Both the position numbers and the translations under genes were made by a program. DNA of 64,000 bases from Chelonoidis abingdonii (Eukaryota; Chordata; Testudines; Testudinidae). A model generated the notes under the pieces. That model did not search any database, was not told the DNA's origin, and saw only the letters and a program-made list of their open reading frames with translations. The stretch spans positions 134,972,923-135,036,922 of the forward strand of contig NC_133771.1 in the NCBI RefSeq assembly GCF_003597395.2, written 5' to 3'. Of the stretch, positions 1 to 12,800 are shown in pieces. Position 1 is the first letter of the stretch; each line of letters opens with the position of its first letter.

Positions 1-477
1 AGACTACCCTATACGCCTTTAGGGTACCCACTACAAATCAGATCCCCGAAGTGTCACCTCACCTAAAAACTACTTGCTTACAAAATCAGACATAAAAATA
101 CAAAAGGGTCACAGCACACTATTACTTAAAAATTCCTTATTTTCCCATTTTTATCATATAATTATAACGTAAATCAACTGGAATGTAAATATTGTACTTA
201 CATTTCAGTGTAAACAAGTCAAATTTTAGTTTGTACTGACTTGACTACTGCTTTTTATGTAGCCTGTTGCAAAACTAGGCAAATATCTAGATGAATTGAT
301 GTACCCCTGGAAGATCTCTGCATGCACCCAGGGGCATGCATACCCCCTGGTTGAAAACCACTGGGCTACACAAAAGAGAGTGAAAGGTTGTGAGGGGAAA
401 ACAAACGCTAAATGTCTTAAAGTCTGATTATTGGGTACAAGAGAAAAGAAAGCTGAAATGTTTGGTTTGAAGCACAG
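1..477. other. C1orf131 upstream intron with a hAT remnant
   Basis: No exon recognised here. Positions about 296-363 look like the 3' end of a degraded non-autonomous hAT element (gcataccccctggttgaaaa, then ccactg), with no matching left end or target-site duplication found. Confidence 0.45.
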
Positions 478-827
478 GAGACGAGCCGTTAGATAAAAAT
501 GAAAAGAAAAAGATCCAAAAGAAAAATGTGGAGAACAAGATGGGGTCAGAACCTTCCAGAACAGTGATGGAAGATAGGGATGCGTGCCCTGACTCAGCAA
601 TCCCAGGCAAAAGGAAAAGTGCTTCTAGATTCTTTGAAAAACTGAAGAATGAGATGCATCTTGACTCTGATTCAAAACAAGCCACCCCAGAAACCAGGGC
701 TTCTAATGCTGCGTCACCCGAATCTACGCAACAGGAAAAGACAACAGAGGTGGAAGTTGTGACATTTCATGGTCGGAATAAAAAGAAGAAACCTAAAGTG
801 GAACTCACTCAGGACAGTGTTTCAAAG
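478..827 (+). CDS. C1orf131: C1orf131 exon (first in window)
   Basis: Open frame reading [16 protein letters not shown], then [15 protein letters not shown] and [20 protein letters not shown], ending in phase 0 at the donor aaag|gtaatg. An in-frame TGA at 468-470 limits the exon on the left. The acceptor is either cacag|gag (start 478) or the AG at 471-472, which has a slightly better pyrimidine stretch. The exon is hydrophilic and probably disordered; it starts inside the coding region, so the initiator Met is upstream of the window. Confidence 0.85.
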
Positions 828-3800
828 GTAATGAATGGGTCATTCATTCAGATCAAAGGAGGTAGGCCAGGGTTCTGAGGTGGTACAGAGTATTCTCTCT
901 TTCATGTGCTTGGCTGTCTGGTGTTGTTCACATGCTCAGGGTCGAACTGATTGCCATATGTAGAGTCAGGAAGGAATTTCCCCCCAGGTCAGATTGGCAA
1001 TGGAGTGTGGGGGGGTATCTCCTTCCTCTGCAGCATGAGGGCTAGGTCACTTGGTTCATCTGAGTACATCTCAGTTAATCAATTTTCTGCCATATTAGGA
1101 GCCTCCGGCAGTGGTGCACCTCAGTTGCTGCTAGTCTCCTGAGGAGTATAATACCTTTGTCTAATTTCAGTGGTTGGGTTTAGTGTGCGGGTGCTGGGTG
1201 ATGTTGGTGACTGTGATATACAGGAGATGAGAGTAGATCAGAGATCAGCAGCCTTTCAGAAGCGGTGTGCCGAGTCTTCATTTATTCACTCTAATTTAAG
1301 GTTTTGCATGCCGGTAATACATTTTAACAATTTTTAGAAGGTCTCTCTCTATAAGTCTATATATTATATAACTAAACTAGTGTTGTATTGTAAAATAAAC
1401 AGGGTTTTCAAAATGTTTAAGAAGCTTCATTTAAAATGAAATTAAAATGTTGATCTTACGCTGCCGGCCCGGTCAGCCCGCTGCTGGTCTGGGGTTCTGT
1501 TCACCGAGGCTGGCAGCGGGCTGAGCGGCCTGCGGCCGGGACCCCGGCTGGCAAGGGTCCGTCAGCCAGAACCCCAGACCAGCAGTGGGCTGTGCGGGGC
1601 AGGGCTGGCGGCCAGGACCCAGAGGGCTGGAGTCAGGGCTGGGGCTGGGTATGTGAGGGGGTGTAGGTGTCAGGGCAGAGGGGGCGCTGGGTATGGGTGG
1701 GGTGCCAGAGTCAGGGCTAGGGTTGCGGGTGGGGGGGGATGAAGGAGTCAAGTAGAGGGCTGGGTATGTATGAGGGAGGTACAGGGCTCAGGGCAGGGGC
1801 CTGGGAGGGTGCGGGCTCAGGGCAGAGGGTGTGGTGTGTGTAGTGTGGGGGGGGTCGGGGGTCAGGGCTCAGGGGAGAGTGCTGGGTGACTGCCCCCCTA
1901 AAAACTCTCAACCCCGCTGCTCCTTGTCCCCTGACTACCCCCTCCTGGGACCCCTGCCCAACTGCCCCCCAGGACCCACCCCCTATCTAAGCCTCCCTGT
2001 TCCTTGTCCCCAGACTGGACTCTACCTCCTACCTGTCCCCTGACTGCCCTGAACCCTCATCCACACCCCCCATCCCCAGCCAGACCCCCGGACTCCCATG
2101 CCTATCCAACCACTCCCTGCCCCTGACAGGACCCCCAGAACTCCTGACCCATCCAACCCCCCCCACTCTCCTGCCTGCCCCAACCCCTCTCCACACCCCT
2201 GCCTCCTGACAGGACCCCCAGAACTCCCAACTCATAACAACCCCCCAGCTCCTTGTCCCCTGACCACCCCCTCCTCAGAGACCCCCCACCCTAACTCCCC
2301 CCCCAGGACCCTCCTTGCTCCCGGTCCCCTGACTGCCCTGACCCCTATTCACCCCCTGCCCCCTCACAAACCCCGGGACTCCCATGCCCCATCCAACCCC
2401 CCCTGCCCCCTAACTGCCCCCCCCCCCATCCCTAACCACCCCCTCTGGGATCCCACCCTGCTCCCTGTCCCCTAACTGCCTGCACCCCTTATCCAACCCC
2501 CCCAGCCCTGGGCCCCTTACCATGAGGCTCCACACAAAGCTAGATACGCTGCTCCGCGGGAGCACAGAGCCCTGCTCCTCCAGTTGAGCAGGGAGCGTGT
2601 CTGCCTCCCTGCGGAGCCAAATGCTGCCCCGCCGGAGCGCGCAGCCCCGACCCCCAGAACGCTGCATGCGGCGGCAGGGCTCCAGGGGAGGGGAGAAGGC
2701 GGGGGAGGGGCCGGCAGCTTGCTGCGCTCGGCCCGGGAGCGCGGACCCCGCGGCTTGCCATGCCAGGAGAGTGGGCCCATTTGCCCACCCCATGCACACG
2801 GCTATGCTTCTGCTCCCTGCCCCCGCGGGGGAAGTGGAGGGCAGAGGAGAGTGTGCCGGCTGGGAAGAATTTTTAGTGGCATGCTGGAGTCCTGGCAGGC
2901 TCCAGCGTGCCATTAAAAATTGGCTCACGTGCCATCTTTGGCACACGTGCCATAGGTTGCCGACCCCTGGAGTAGATGATCTGGTGGTCCCTTCTGACCT
3001 TAAGTTGTATGACTTTCTGATGTCTTGAAACAGCAGAAACTATACTAGGCCAAATCCCTCCCTGGCAAACTCCATTAATATCAAACTAGATGAATGTGAT
3101 TTTTTTGACATAAAAAATTGCCAGTATTGGTAGACTGTTTTGTCCATTATTTATATTATAACAACACAGTAGGCTAGCCTTTTTTCTTGCTCATTGCTGA
3201 CAGAGTGGCTACTTCTTAACAGGCCACAAATTTTCTGTTTGTTGCTGTAATACTTTATAAACACATTTCCTTACAAATGTAAGATTTTTCGTCCAGATTT
3301 GCATTGACCTTCAAATTTATAATGCAGTGATTTCAATTACCTCATTTAAATCTATTAACTAAAAGTTGCTTGAATGGAAGGTGCATTAAGGATGAGATTT
3401 TTGTAGCCATCTAGAAGACTAAAAGGGCAACAAAAATAATTGACGAGAGATTAATAAGACTGGGACTTTTCAGCTTGGAAACGAGACAACTAAGGGGGAA
3501 TATGGTAAAGGTCTATTAAATCATGACTGATGTGGAGAAAGTAAATAAGAAAGTGTTATTTATTCCTTCTCATAACACAAGAACTAAGGGTCACTAAATG
3601 AAATTAATAGGCAGCAGATTTAAAACAAACAAAAAGAAGTATTTTTTCACACAACACACAGGAAACCTATGGAACTCCTTGCCAGAGGATGTTGTGAAGG
3701 CTGGGACTGTAATAGAGTTCAAAAAAGAACTAAAGAAGTTCATGGAGGATAGGTCCGTCAGTGGCTGTTAGCCAGGATGGGCAGGGATAGTGTCCCTAGC

Positions 3801-6800
3801 CTCTTTGCCAGAAGCTGGGAATGGGCAACAGGGGATGGATCACTTGATGATTACCTGTTCTGTTCTTTCCCTCTGAAGCACCTGGCATTGGCCACTCTCA
3901 GAAGACAGGATACTGGGCTTGATGGACCTTTGGTCTGACCCTTTATGGCCGTTCTTATGTTTTTATGTTCAATGTCTAGTTTTTGTTAAAGTTAAAAGGA
4001 ACTGGACATCCAAACCCCTTAGATGGCTCTGAAAATACCACTATATAAGTACAAGGTATTATTATTTATCTGTCTGTCCAGGCAGTGATCTTATTTTGTA
4101 ATTTGCCACTGTGAATCATCAGTCAGACACACACAGACATGCTCTCTGTGCCTTCACCAAGTGTGCTTTTAGTAGGGCTGCCGATTAATCGGAGTTAACT
4201 CACGCGATTAACTCAAAAAAATTAATCGCGATTAATCGCAGTTTTAATTGCTGTGTTAAACAGTAGAATAAAGAATACCAATTGAAATTTATTAAATATT
4301 TTGGATATTTTTATACATTTTCATATACTATTCTGTATTATAATTGAAATCAAAGTGTATATTTTTATTATAAACATTTGCACTGTAAAAATGATAAACA
4401 AAAGAAAGTATTTTTTAATTCACCTCATACAAATACTGTAGTGCAATCTCTTTATCATGAAAGTGCAACTTACAAATGTAGATTTTTGTTGTACATAACT
4501 GCACTCAAAACCAAAACAAAATGTAAAACTTTAGAGCCTACACGTCCATTCAGTCCTACTTCTTGTTCAGCCAATTGCTAAGACAAACAAGTTTGTTTGC
4601 ATTTGCAGGAGATAATGCTGCCCACTTCTTGTTTACAATGTCACCAGAAAGTGAGAACGGGCATTTGCATTGCACTTTTGTAGCCGGCATTGCAAGATAT
4701 TTATGGGTCAGATATGCTAAACATTCATATGTCCTTTTATGCTTTGGCCACCATTCCAGAAGACATACTTCCATGCTGATGACGCTTGTTAAAAAAATAG
4801 TGTGTTAATTAAATTTGTGACTGAACTCCTTGGGGGAGAATTGTATGTCCCCTGCTCTATTTTACCTGCATTCTGCCATATATTTCATGTTATAGCAGTC
4901 TCGGAAGATGACCCAGCATATGTTCATTTTAAGAACACTTTCACTTCAGATTTGACAAAACACAAAGAAGGTACCAGTGTGAGATTTCTGAAGATAGTTA
5001 CAGCACTCAACCCAAGGTTTAAGAATCCTAAGTGCCTTCCAAAATCTGAGAAGGATGAAGTATGGAGCATGCTTTCAGAAGTCTTAAAAGAGCAACACTC
5101 CAATGTGGAAACTACAGAACCCGAACCACCAAAAAAGAAAATCAACCATCTGCTGGTGGCATCTGACTCAGATGATGAAAATGAACATGTGTCGGTCCGC
5201 ACTGCTTTGGATTATTATCAAGCAGAACTTGTCATCAGCACAGACGCACGTCTTCTGGAATGGTGGTTGAAGTGTTAAGGGACATATGAATCTTTAGCAG
5301 ATCTGGCATGTAAATATCTTGCAGTGCTGGCTACAACAGTGCCATGTGAACACCTGTTCTCACTTTCAGGTGACATTGTAAACAAGAAGTGGGCAGTATT
5401 ATCTCCTGCAAATGTAAACAAACTTGTTTGTCTGAGCGATTGGCTGAACAAGAAGTAGGACTGAGTGGATTTGCAAGCTCTAAAATTTTACTTTGTTTTA
5501 TTTTTAATTTTTTTTGGTACATAATTCTACATTTGTAAGTTCAACTTTCATGATAAAGAGATTGAACTACAGTACTTGTATTAGGTGAATTGAAAAATAC
5601 TATTTCTTTTGTTTTTTTACAGTGCAAATACTTGTAATAAAAAATAAATATGCAGTGAGCAATGTACACTGTGTTCTGTATTGTAATTGAAATCAATATA
5701 TTGATTGAAAATGTAGAAAACATCCAAAGTATTTATTTAAATGGTATTATATTATTAAACAGTGTGATTAATCACGATTAATTTTTTTAATCACTTGACA
5801 GCCCTAGTTTTTAGTTATATGTGAAAAAATATGGTTACCTCTAAGACCTCAGATCTGCAAAAATTTATGCTTGTGCTTAACTTTATGAATAGTTACATTG
5901 TTTTAAATGGGACAACTCATAGTAGTAAAGTTAAGCACATGTGTGTGTAGGATTGAGGTCCAATTTCCCAGTTTAAAGGAGATGTTTAAACAGATTTGTT
6001 CAGTTTTATAATGCTGGTGGAATACTTCAGGCACTTTGCACAGACTAACAATATTTACAACCAAATTTAAATAATAATGTATAGAACTTACAATACTACA
6101 GTAAAAACAAGCCTGCCAAGTGGTAGATAAAACAATGAGTCATACCCCTTGTATTCCCAGCCCTCTTATACAAATAGCATGAGTTAAGCTTTTATAAGCA
6201 CCTTGTTCAGTAGAAACATATTTGTTGCTTCAGGTCAGAAGTAAAGCTTTGCATAATCTTCAACAAGCAATGGCAAAGATGGGGTCTAGTGTCCTAGAGA
6301 CACAAAAGACAAAAGTCTGCCTCTGACTCTATATACATGTTTTGTGTTGTCACTGAGCCACTAGCTGGCTCTGCTCTGATCTTGTGAGGTGGCATAGAAA
6401 TGACATCCATAAGGATTCTTCCTCTTCTCTGGAATCACAGTCTTCTACAGTCAGTACTGTGTCTGCTCAGATACAAGTTTGGAGAATCAGATAGCTCAGG
6501 GAATTGCGGATGAGAAAATGGAGCCTTTTAGGTGGTTGGCTCAAATCCAGACCTGGTCTGTAGTTGTCTGGTGGTCTCAGTCCATTTCTTAATGGTGTTC
6601 AGATCCCAAAAGTCACCATCGTAACTGGCCCACTTGTTGACAAAGTGAGCAGAGACAAAGATTGACAGAGCCTGGCAACTGAACTACCTCCTATGCCTAG
6701 AAGAGGTTCCCTTCAGTTATTAATTAGTTACAGAGTTTGTGGGTATCTTGTGTGTCTGTTTCAAAAACTGTTTATTGCCATAATCTCTAAGGTCCTGATG

Positions 6801-9800
6801 TGAAATTTAGCTTTGCCTGGGTGGACCCCTGTGCCCACATGGAGTTCCACTACCTGAAGCAGGGCTCTGCGCAGGTCCAGGGTTTTGCTGAGGTGGAGCT
6901 TGTTGTAGGATTTGGACCTTAGTCATGAACAGCTCATGAGAGCTGCAAACTATTGTCAGTTTTACGATGGGTTCTGCTGTTCATCCCTCTGTTTCTAGGA
7001 ATCTCTTTACATTGTTTTTCCCCTCCCCAACACGCTCTTCCACCTCTTTGTGTTCATGGTTTTTTCCTTATGGAAGATTTTTGCAAATAGCATGTTACAA
7101 AGTGTTCTGGAAGTGACAAGCAATTAGTGGTTGAGTTGTGACGTTTCATATCTGAATTTTGCCAAACTTTAGGGGTATTTGGGTTTGATGTGTTGAGTTA
7201 ACTTGATACAGAGAGGAGCTGTGGCATGAAATTCAGGTTTAATATGAAAGGAGGTTAAAACTCTGGGGAGAAGGTGGGCAGGAGAAGAATCCTTTTGCAT
7301 TTAGACAGTAAAAGTTGAGTTGACGCAACAGTGAAATGGACTGAATTTTCTGATCCAGAGTGCCACCACGCTGCATCAGCCTGCTTAGGAGCTGGCTGAG
7401 TATTGGCCTAGAGAGGTTCTGCAGTTTGATGTGACTGCTCCCTGATTGCCAAACTCAAGAATTTAAAACAAAAAACAAACAAAAAGACACACTGAAATAA
7501 CTCCCTGAGATTTTTTACCAATCTGAAATGCACAGAGAAACTTTCAGGGTCCAACATGAATGCATTACACACCTTTATAAATAGCACTGTATCCTGAAAA
7601 GAGCAGAAATCTTACATGAAAATAGCCTGTGTAGAGACAGTTAATGCCCTGTTCTCAGTTTGTCAATTTGTGTTGCTTCATACCCTGCCATGACATCTCC
7701 TTCCTCCAGCAACTGAACCATCTCAGAGTTGTGGGATTTTTGATTAAGTCCGCAACTGTAGAACCTCAGGCAACACAGCCTTCCAGTCACAGCTGAGGAA
7801 GGTTGGCAGGGTAATGTGGAGAAGCATGCATTGCTGCTGCCTCTGCTGTACCAATTCTTTGGTTAAACCAAGTTATTCACTTTCTGGGACGTCCAGCCAA
7901 ACTCCTTTCATAAGCATGAACTTTACCTTTTTTGGGGGGGGGAGGGGGGAATCGCACAGAGCCGAGGAGATATAGGGCTCTGAAATGATCTAAGCTTTGG
8001 GTCCATGAGTTGCTTATCAGAAAAGATGTAGTTTGTACTGTTCTCATTGTGGGCAACTAATAGTAGATTTCTTTATTTTTTTTAAATTGTGTTTTTATTG
8101 GCCTGCCATTGTTGACTGTGCTCCTGCATAAGATTTTTCTCTTGTATCTGTCATTTAAGATGGCTATATACATTAATATATTTGTTTGTGCAAACAACTA
8201 TAAATTGAGCATTGTCCTGCATATTACCACTAGTTGTCAGGCAGATACTGGTACCACTGTTCCCTTGAGGGATACACAGTTTTTCCATGGCTGATGTACA
8301 GTTTGTTTTGACCGTTCTGTGTATCCCATATTTGATGTGTGAAATAAGTGATTTCAAGCTTGTATCCTCTTCTTATTCTTTCTCATTAATCTTATTACAA
8401 ATCAGTAAGAGAAGTACATAAGGTAAAGATGTATTTTGCAGGCAGTATTTTTTTTTCTTTCTGACAAACTGCAAATTAAATTTGAACTTTTAAAGCAAGT
8501 CTGCATTGTAACTGTTATGCAGAATGTGGCCTGTATATTTTTAAACAGTGAGTAATTGTGGAATACTAGTGTCCACACAAGATGAATAGAGTCTGCTTTT
8601 AAAATAGATTATTTTTCTTGTGTGACATTCACAGTGGTAAAAGACTATCAAACGGGAACACACACACAGGATAAAGAAATGCATTTTTAGATTTCATACT
8701 CTGGACACTAAACAAAATTGTTCCATATAAAAGTCTAAAATGTCTACATATTGTAACAGAGACACAAGAGATTCCTACTGAAAGGCTGTATACTCTTTCT
8801 AGCATTTTATTACCGTTCAAATAACTCTCGCCATTGGGACACATTTTACATCGCTGCTAGTTGTCAGATTTAAATGGAAACATTTTCTTTTCTTTATAGA
8901 CAAAGATGGCTATTCCAGAGAAAAATGTGAATGGACAAGAATTTAATTTAGAAAAAGTAAGTTACTCTGGTTTATCTAATCATGATGAATGGGGTGTGTG
9001 TGTGAGAGAGAGAGCGCAAGAGAGAGATTGGGAAAGTTAAAGTCGAGGCTAATTTGGAATGTTCTTAGATAAGTTTATCTTTTGCAAATGGAGCCAGAAT
9101 ATATTGTTTGGTGCAGGCGTGTCAGAGGACTGCTAGAGCTGTTGTGTTCAAAGGGCAACCTTTGAAGATAGATGTATCCCAATTGTTCCATGTCCTCTTC
9201 TTTCTAATGTATTGGTAGCCAGTAATGAATGGTCACTGGCTCACTCTGTGTGAGCAGGGCCAACTCCAGGCACCAGCATTCCAAACTGATGTTTGGGGCA
9301 GCAATCTGCAAGGGGCGGCAGTCCCTGTTGTTTTGCCCCCAAGCAGTGCGCCAAATTGCCATCATGGACAGTAGGGGCAGTCCGGGCACCGTTAGGGTGG
9401 CAGGCATGTTTCCACGGTGGCGGCAATTCGGCGGCAGCTTCTATGTTTAGCTGTCCGTGGCGGCTTCAGCTAAACATAGAAGCTGCTGCCGAATTGCCGC
9501 CACTGCGGAAATGCACCTGCCGCCCTAAGGACGCACGGACTGCCCCCACTGCCTGCACCGGCAGTTCGGTGCACTGCTTGGGGTGGTGAAAACTATAAAG
9601 TCAGCCCTGTGTGTGAGCTTCTTATAGCTCCTCTCCCTCCATTTGTTCTTTAGTTATAGTATTAAACTAAAGTAAAAAAATGTGTATTTACTGATTTCCC
9701 CTCTGCATGTGTACCCAGAGACTGGATGAAAAAAAATAAACAGGCAATGATAGATGTTCCATAGTAGTACCAAATTTGATTAGTCTTATTTTATAACATG

Positions 9801-12800
9801 TTGATTTGCCAAACATTTGTTAAGCATTCTCTGGAATAGATATCCTTTGTGGCGTGCCAACCATTGTTTTGTGATAGCTCATACCTTCTCTGAAATGGTT
9901 TCAAATTTCTGTAATGTGTTAGGCCCGTCTGGAAGTACACAGGTTTGGAATCACTGGATATGAAAAGAAAGAACAGCGGATATTGGAACAAGAACGTGCC
10001 ATCATGCTGGGAGCCAAGGTATATAAAGATGGTACAAAATGTTGGTTTTTGTCTCTTTCTAAAACACCTTTTTTTAATCACATCCCTCCTTTTGTATATG
10101 TTGGAAGAGTCTATGGATAATGGGAGAATTAGTAGGTGTATGACATCAGAAATACCCAGGAAGTGAAAATATGATTGAGAGGGAAAGTGATTTCTATGGA
10201 GGTCATTTCAAATTGAGTTTGTGAATTTTGTGTGTGTTTTTAACCCTTACTTAACTTGTTTTTCTCCCAGTGTTAAGGCCCAAGAGAGCTTTCCATCTAC
10301 ATTTCCGAGTGGTCCAAGAAATCACCACCAAAAAAGGAAAGAAAATAACAAGCAGAAGCCCTTTTTCTTTTAGGGTTTGTTTGATTTTTTGGGGGTTCTT
10401 TTATTGGGGAAGAGTGTGTGGAAATCTTTTAGACTTTCTTAATAAGCCCCCCGTGTCCACTCCCCAGAAAGGACACAAACCTATTTATTCTGTTTCCCTT
10501 TGCAGGCCCTCATGGAAGCTGATGCTGTGTAGAAACATAGATTTTTTTAGAATATGTTTGAATCTTTCTTGCAATGATAGCTTTACTCATCTCTTTCACT
10601 GCAGCCTCCCAAAAAGGAATATTTGAACTACAAGATTTATCAACAGAAAATTAAAGAGAAGAAAACAGTGAAGAAAGAAGATTATAGTATGGTTTGTATG
10701 CAGTGTTTCCTATAAAATAACAAGGGGCAGGTTGCAACTAGCCCAGTAGCTTAATGGGATAAATGATTTAGGTTTCATTACCAGGTCCAGTCTCTTATTA
10801 CTTGGGCTAGCGCTCTGCCTTGAAGATGGAAGGATATTGTTCCAGTCAGCTGCAGCCCATTAGATTGTACTGTGGTATTGATCTTCTACAGCGCGTCCCA
10901 TCCTATCAGAAGGACAACAGCAGTTATATCTAGCCTCAAGAGTTGGGGTTGTAGAGGATTCTAAGAGGAATAGAGAGGCTGTCACATGCTTCCTGTCCCA
11001 TAGATCTCACCTCTCTCCCCCTACGCCCCCTAAGGTTTTGTGGCAGGGCTGGGAGATCCACTGAGGTTTGTAGTAAGCTTTATAGAGATTATACTGTAAC
11101 TCCTCACTTAAAGTCATTCCGGTTAACGTTTCATTGTTATGTTGCTGATCAATTAGAGAACATGCTCATTTAAAGTTGTGCAGTGCTCTCTTATAATGTT
11201 GTTTGGCAGCTGCCTGCTTTGTTCAGAGCTTGCAGAAAGAGCAGCCCATTGGAGCTAGCTGGTGGGTGGTTGGAAATAGAGTGGACCGGCAGCCCCCATA
11301 TCAGCTCCCCTAAGTTCCCTGTGCAGCAGCCACCCCGCAGGCTATCAATTGCCGGCAGTTCAGCTGTCCCTCCCCTCCACTGCCATGTGCTGCTCCTGCC
11401 ATCTGCCTTGGAGCTGCTCCTGGGAGCCTCCTGCTTGCAGTGAGGGGGAGAGGGGTGCTAATGTCAGGGTGTCCCTCTCTTCCCCCACTCCTTTACTGCA
11501 TCAGGACATTTCCACAGAGTGGGGTAGGGGGGATACGATAGGGCTCAGGAGGGAGCTTGCTGGCAGCAGCTGCTGTCTTAACTTGCTGATCTACTTAAAA
11601 AGGCAATGTACTTGAAGTGGGGTCAGCGTACTTAAAGGGGCAATGTGCATCTCTCTCTCTCACACAGGGTGTGTGTCTCTGTCTGCCATGCTGTCTCCCC
11701 TCCCTCCATTTGTGTTGCCTTGTAGAGTGTTAGCCTACATTAACAACAATGGGTTAGCCTTTGAGGGCTCAGCAGAGTACTAGTTCATCATTTAGCAGTA
11801 AGGCATTCCCTGGGAAATATCCCACCCTCTGACTTCACCACCTCAACCAGGCTTCACAATCATCATTGCTGTGTACCAGTATTAAATTGTTTGTTTAAAA
11901 CTAATTTTCCTGGAACCTAACCCTCCCATTTACATTAACTCTTATTTGGGAAATTGGATTCACTTAACACCAGTTCTCTTAAAGTCACATTTTTCAGGAA
12001 GATAACTACAACATTAAGCAGGAGTTACTGTATATGTAAATTCCAAAAGGTATGAGAGGACTTCTAGGTAACTCAGTGGAGCTGCCGTTGATGCCGCTCA
12101 AATCCTTTTCCTTGGTCTTTCCAAACTGCCTTGTCCATTTGTGGAATTGTGAAACATATCGCCATATTAGGGGAGCCTAGAGTTTTACTCCACTTACTCC
12201 CATGAGTTATTTGTGCTGATTCTAGCAGGGCTGCTCCCATCAGTGAGGATTGTTCACATGATTATGGAGGATGCAGATTTAGGATAATATATGTGGTTTA
12301 ATTTCCCACCCGCCAGCCCCACCCTTAAAGTTGACAAACTGTTTAAATCAAACCAGCAGTATTGCCTTCACTTTTCAAAAGAAACAGAATTAACTTCAGT
12401 GGATTTTTATTGCACGTTGCCTAATTACATTTGCCCAGATCCTCAGCAGATGCAAATCTGCATAGCACCATCAAGAATCCAGCCCATTATTTAAGCCATC
12501 ATGAAACAGTCTGCTCCCTAGACACACAATATGCAGGAGCCTTTATGTTCTGGACTGCTGTTTAGCCAGGAGCGTCTGTTCATTTTTGACTGAAATATTT
12601 ATCTTTAAACCTGATATCAGGAATATAAATCTGATTCTATCAAGAAAAAGAAGAAAAAGGGTCAGGAGCAGAGGTGAGACATTTTAACTAAGTATTGATA
12701 GCAAACTTGCTTTTGCTTAAGCTTTCCTGATGAATTGCCTGTAATTAAAAATGCAGTCTTATGGCAAAGCTGTGCATATTGAAATGGAGTGTATTTTTCA

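Noticed and set aside
2410..3028. Ala/Pro-rich frames of 110-178 residues
   Set aside because: GC-rich hAT cargo; no family resemblance and no conserved exon structure.
4378..4581. Open frame at the left of the fold-back hAT element as a gene
   Set aside because: It is the antisense of the transposase C-terminus in the left inverted arm.
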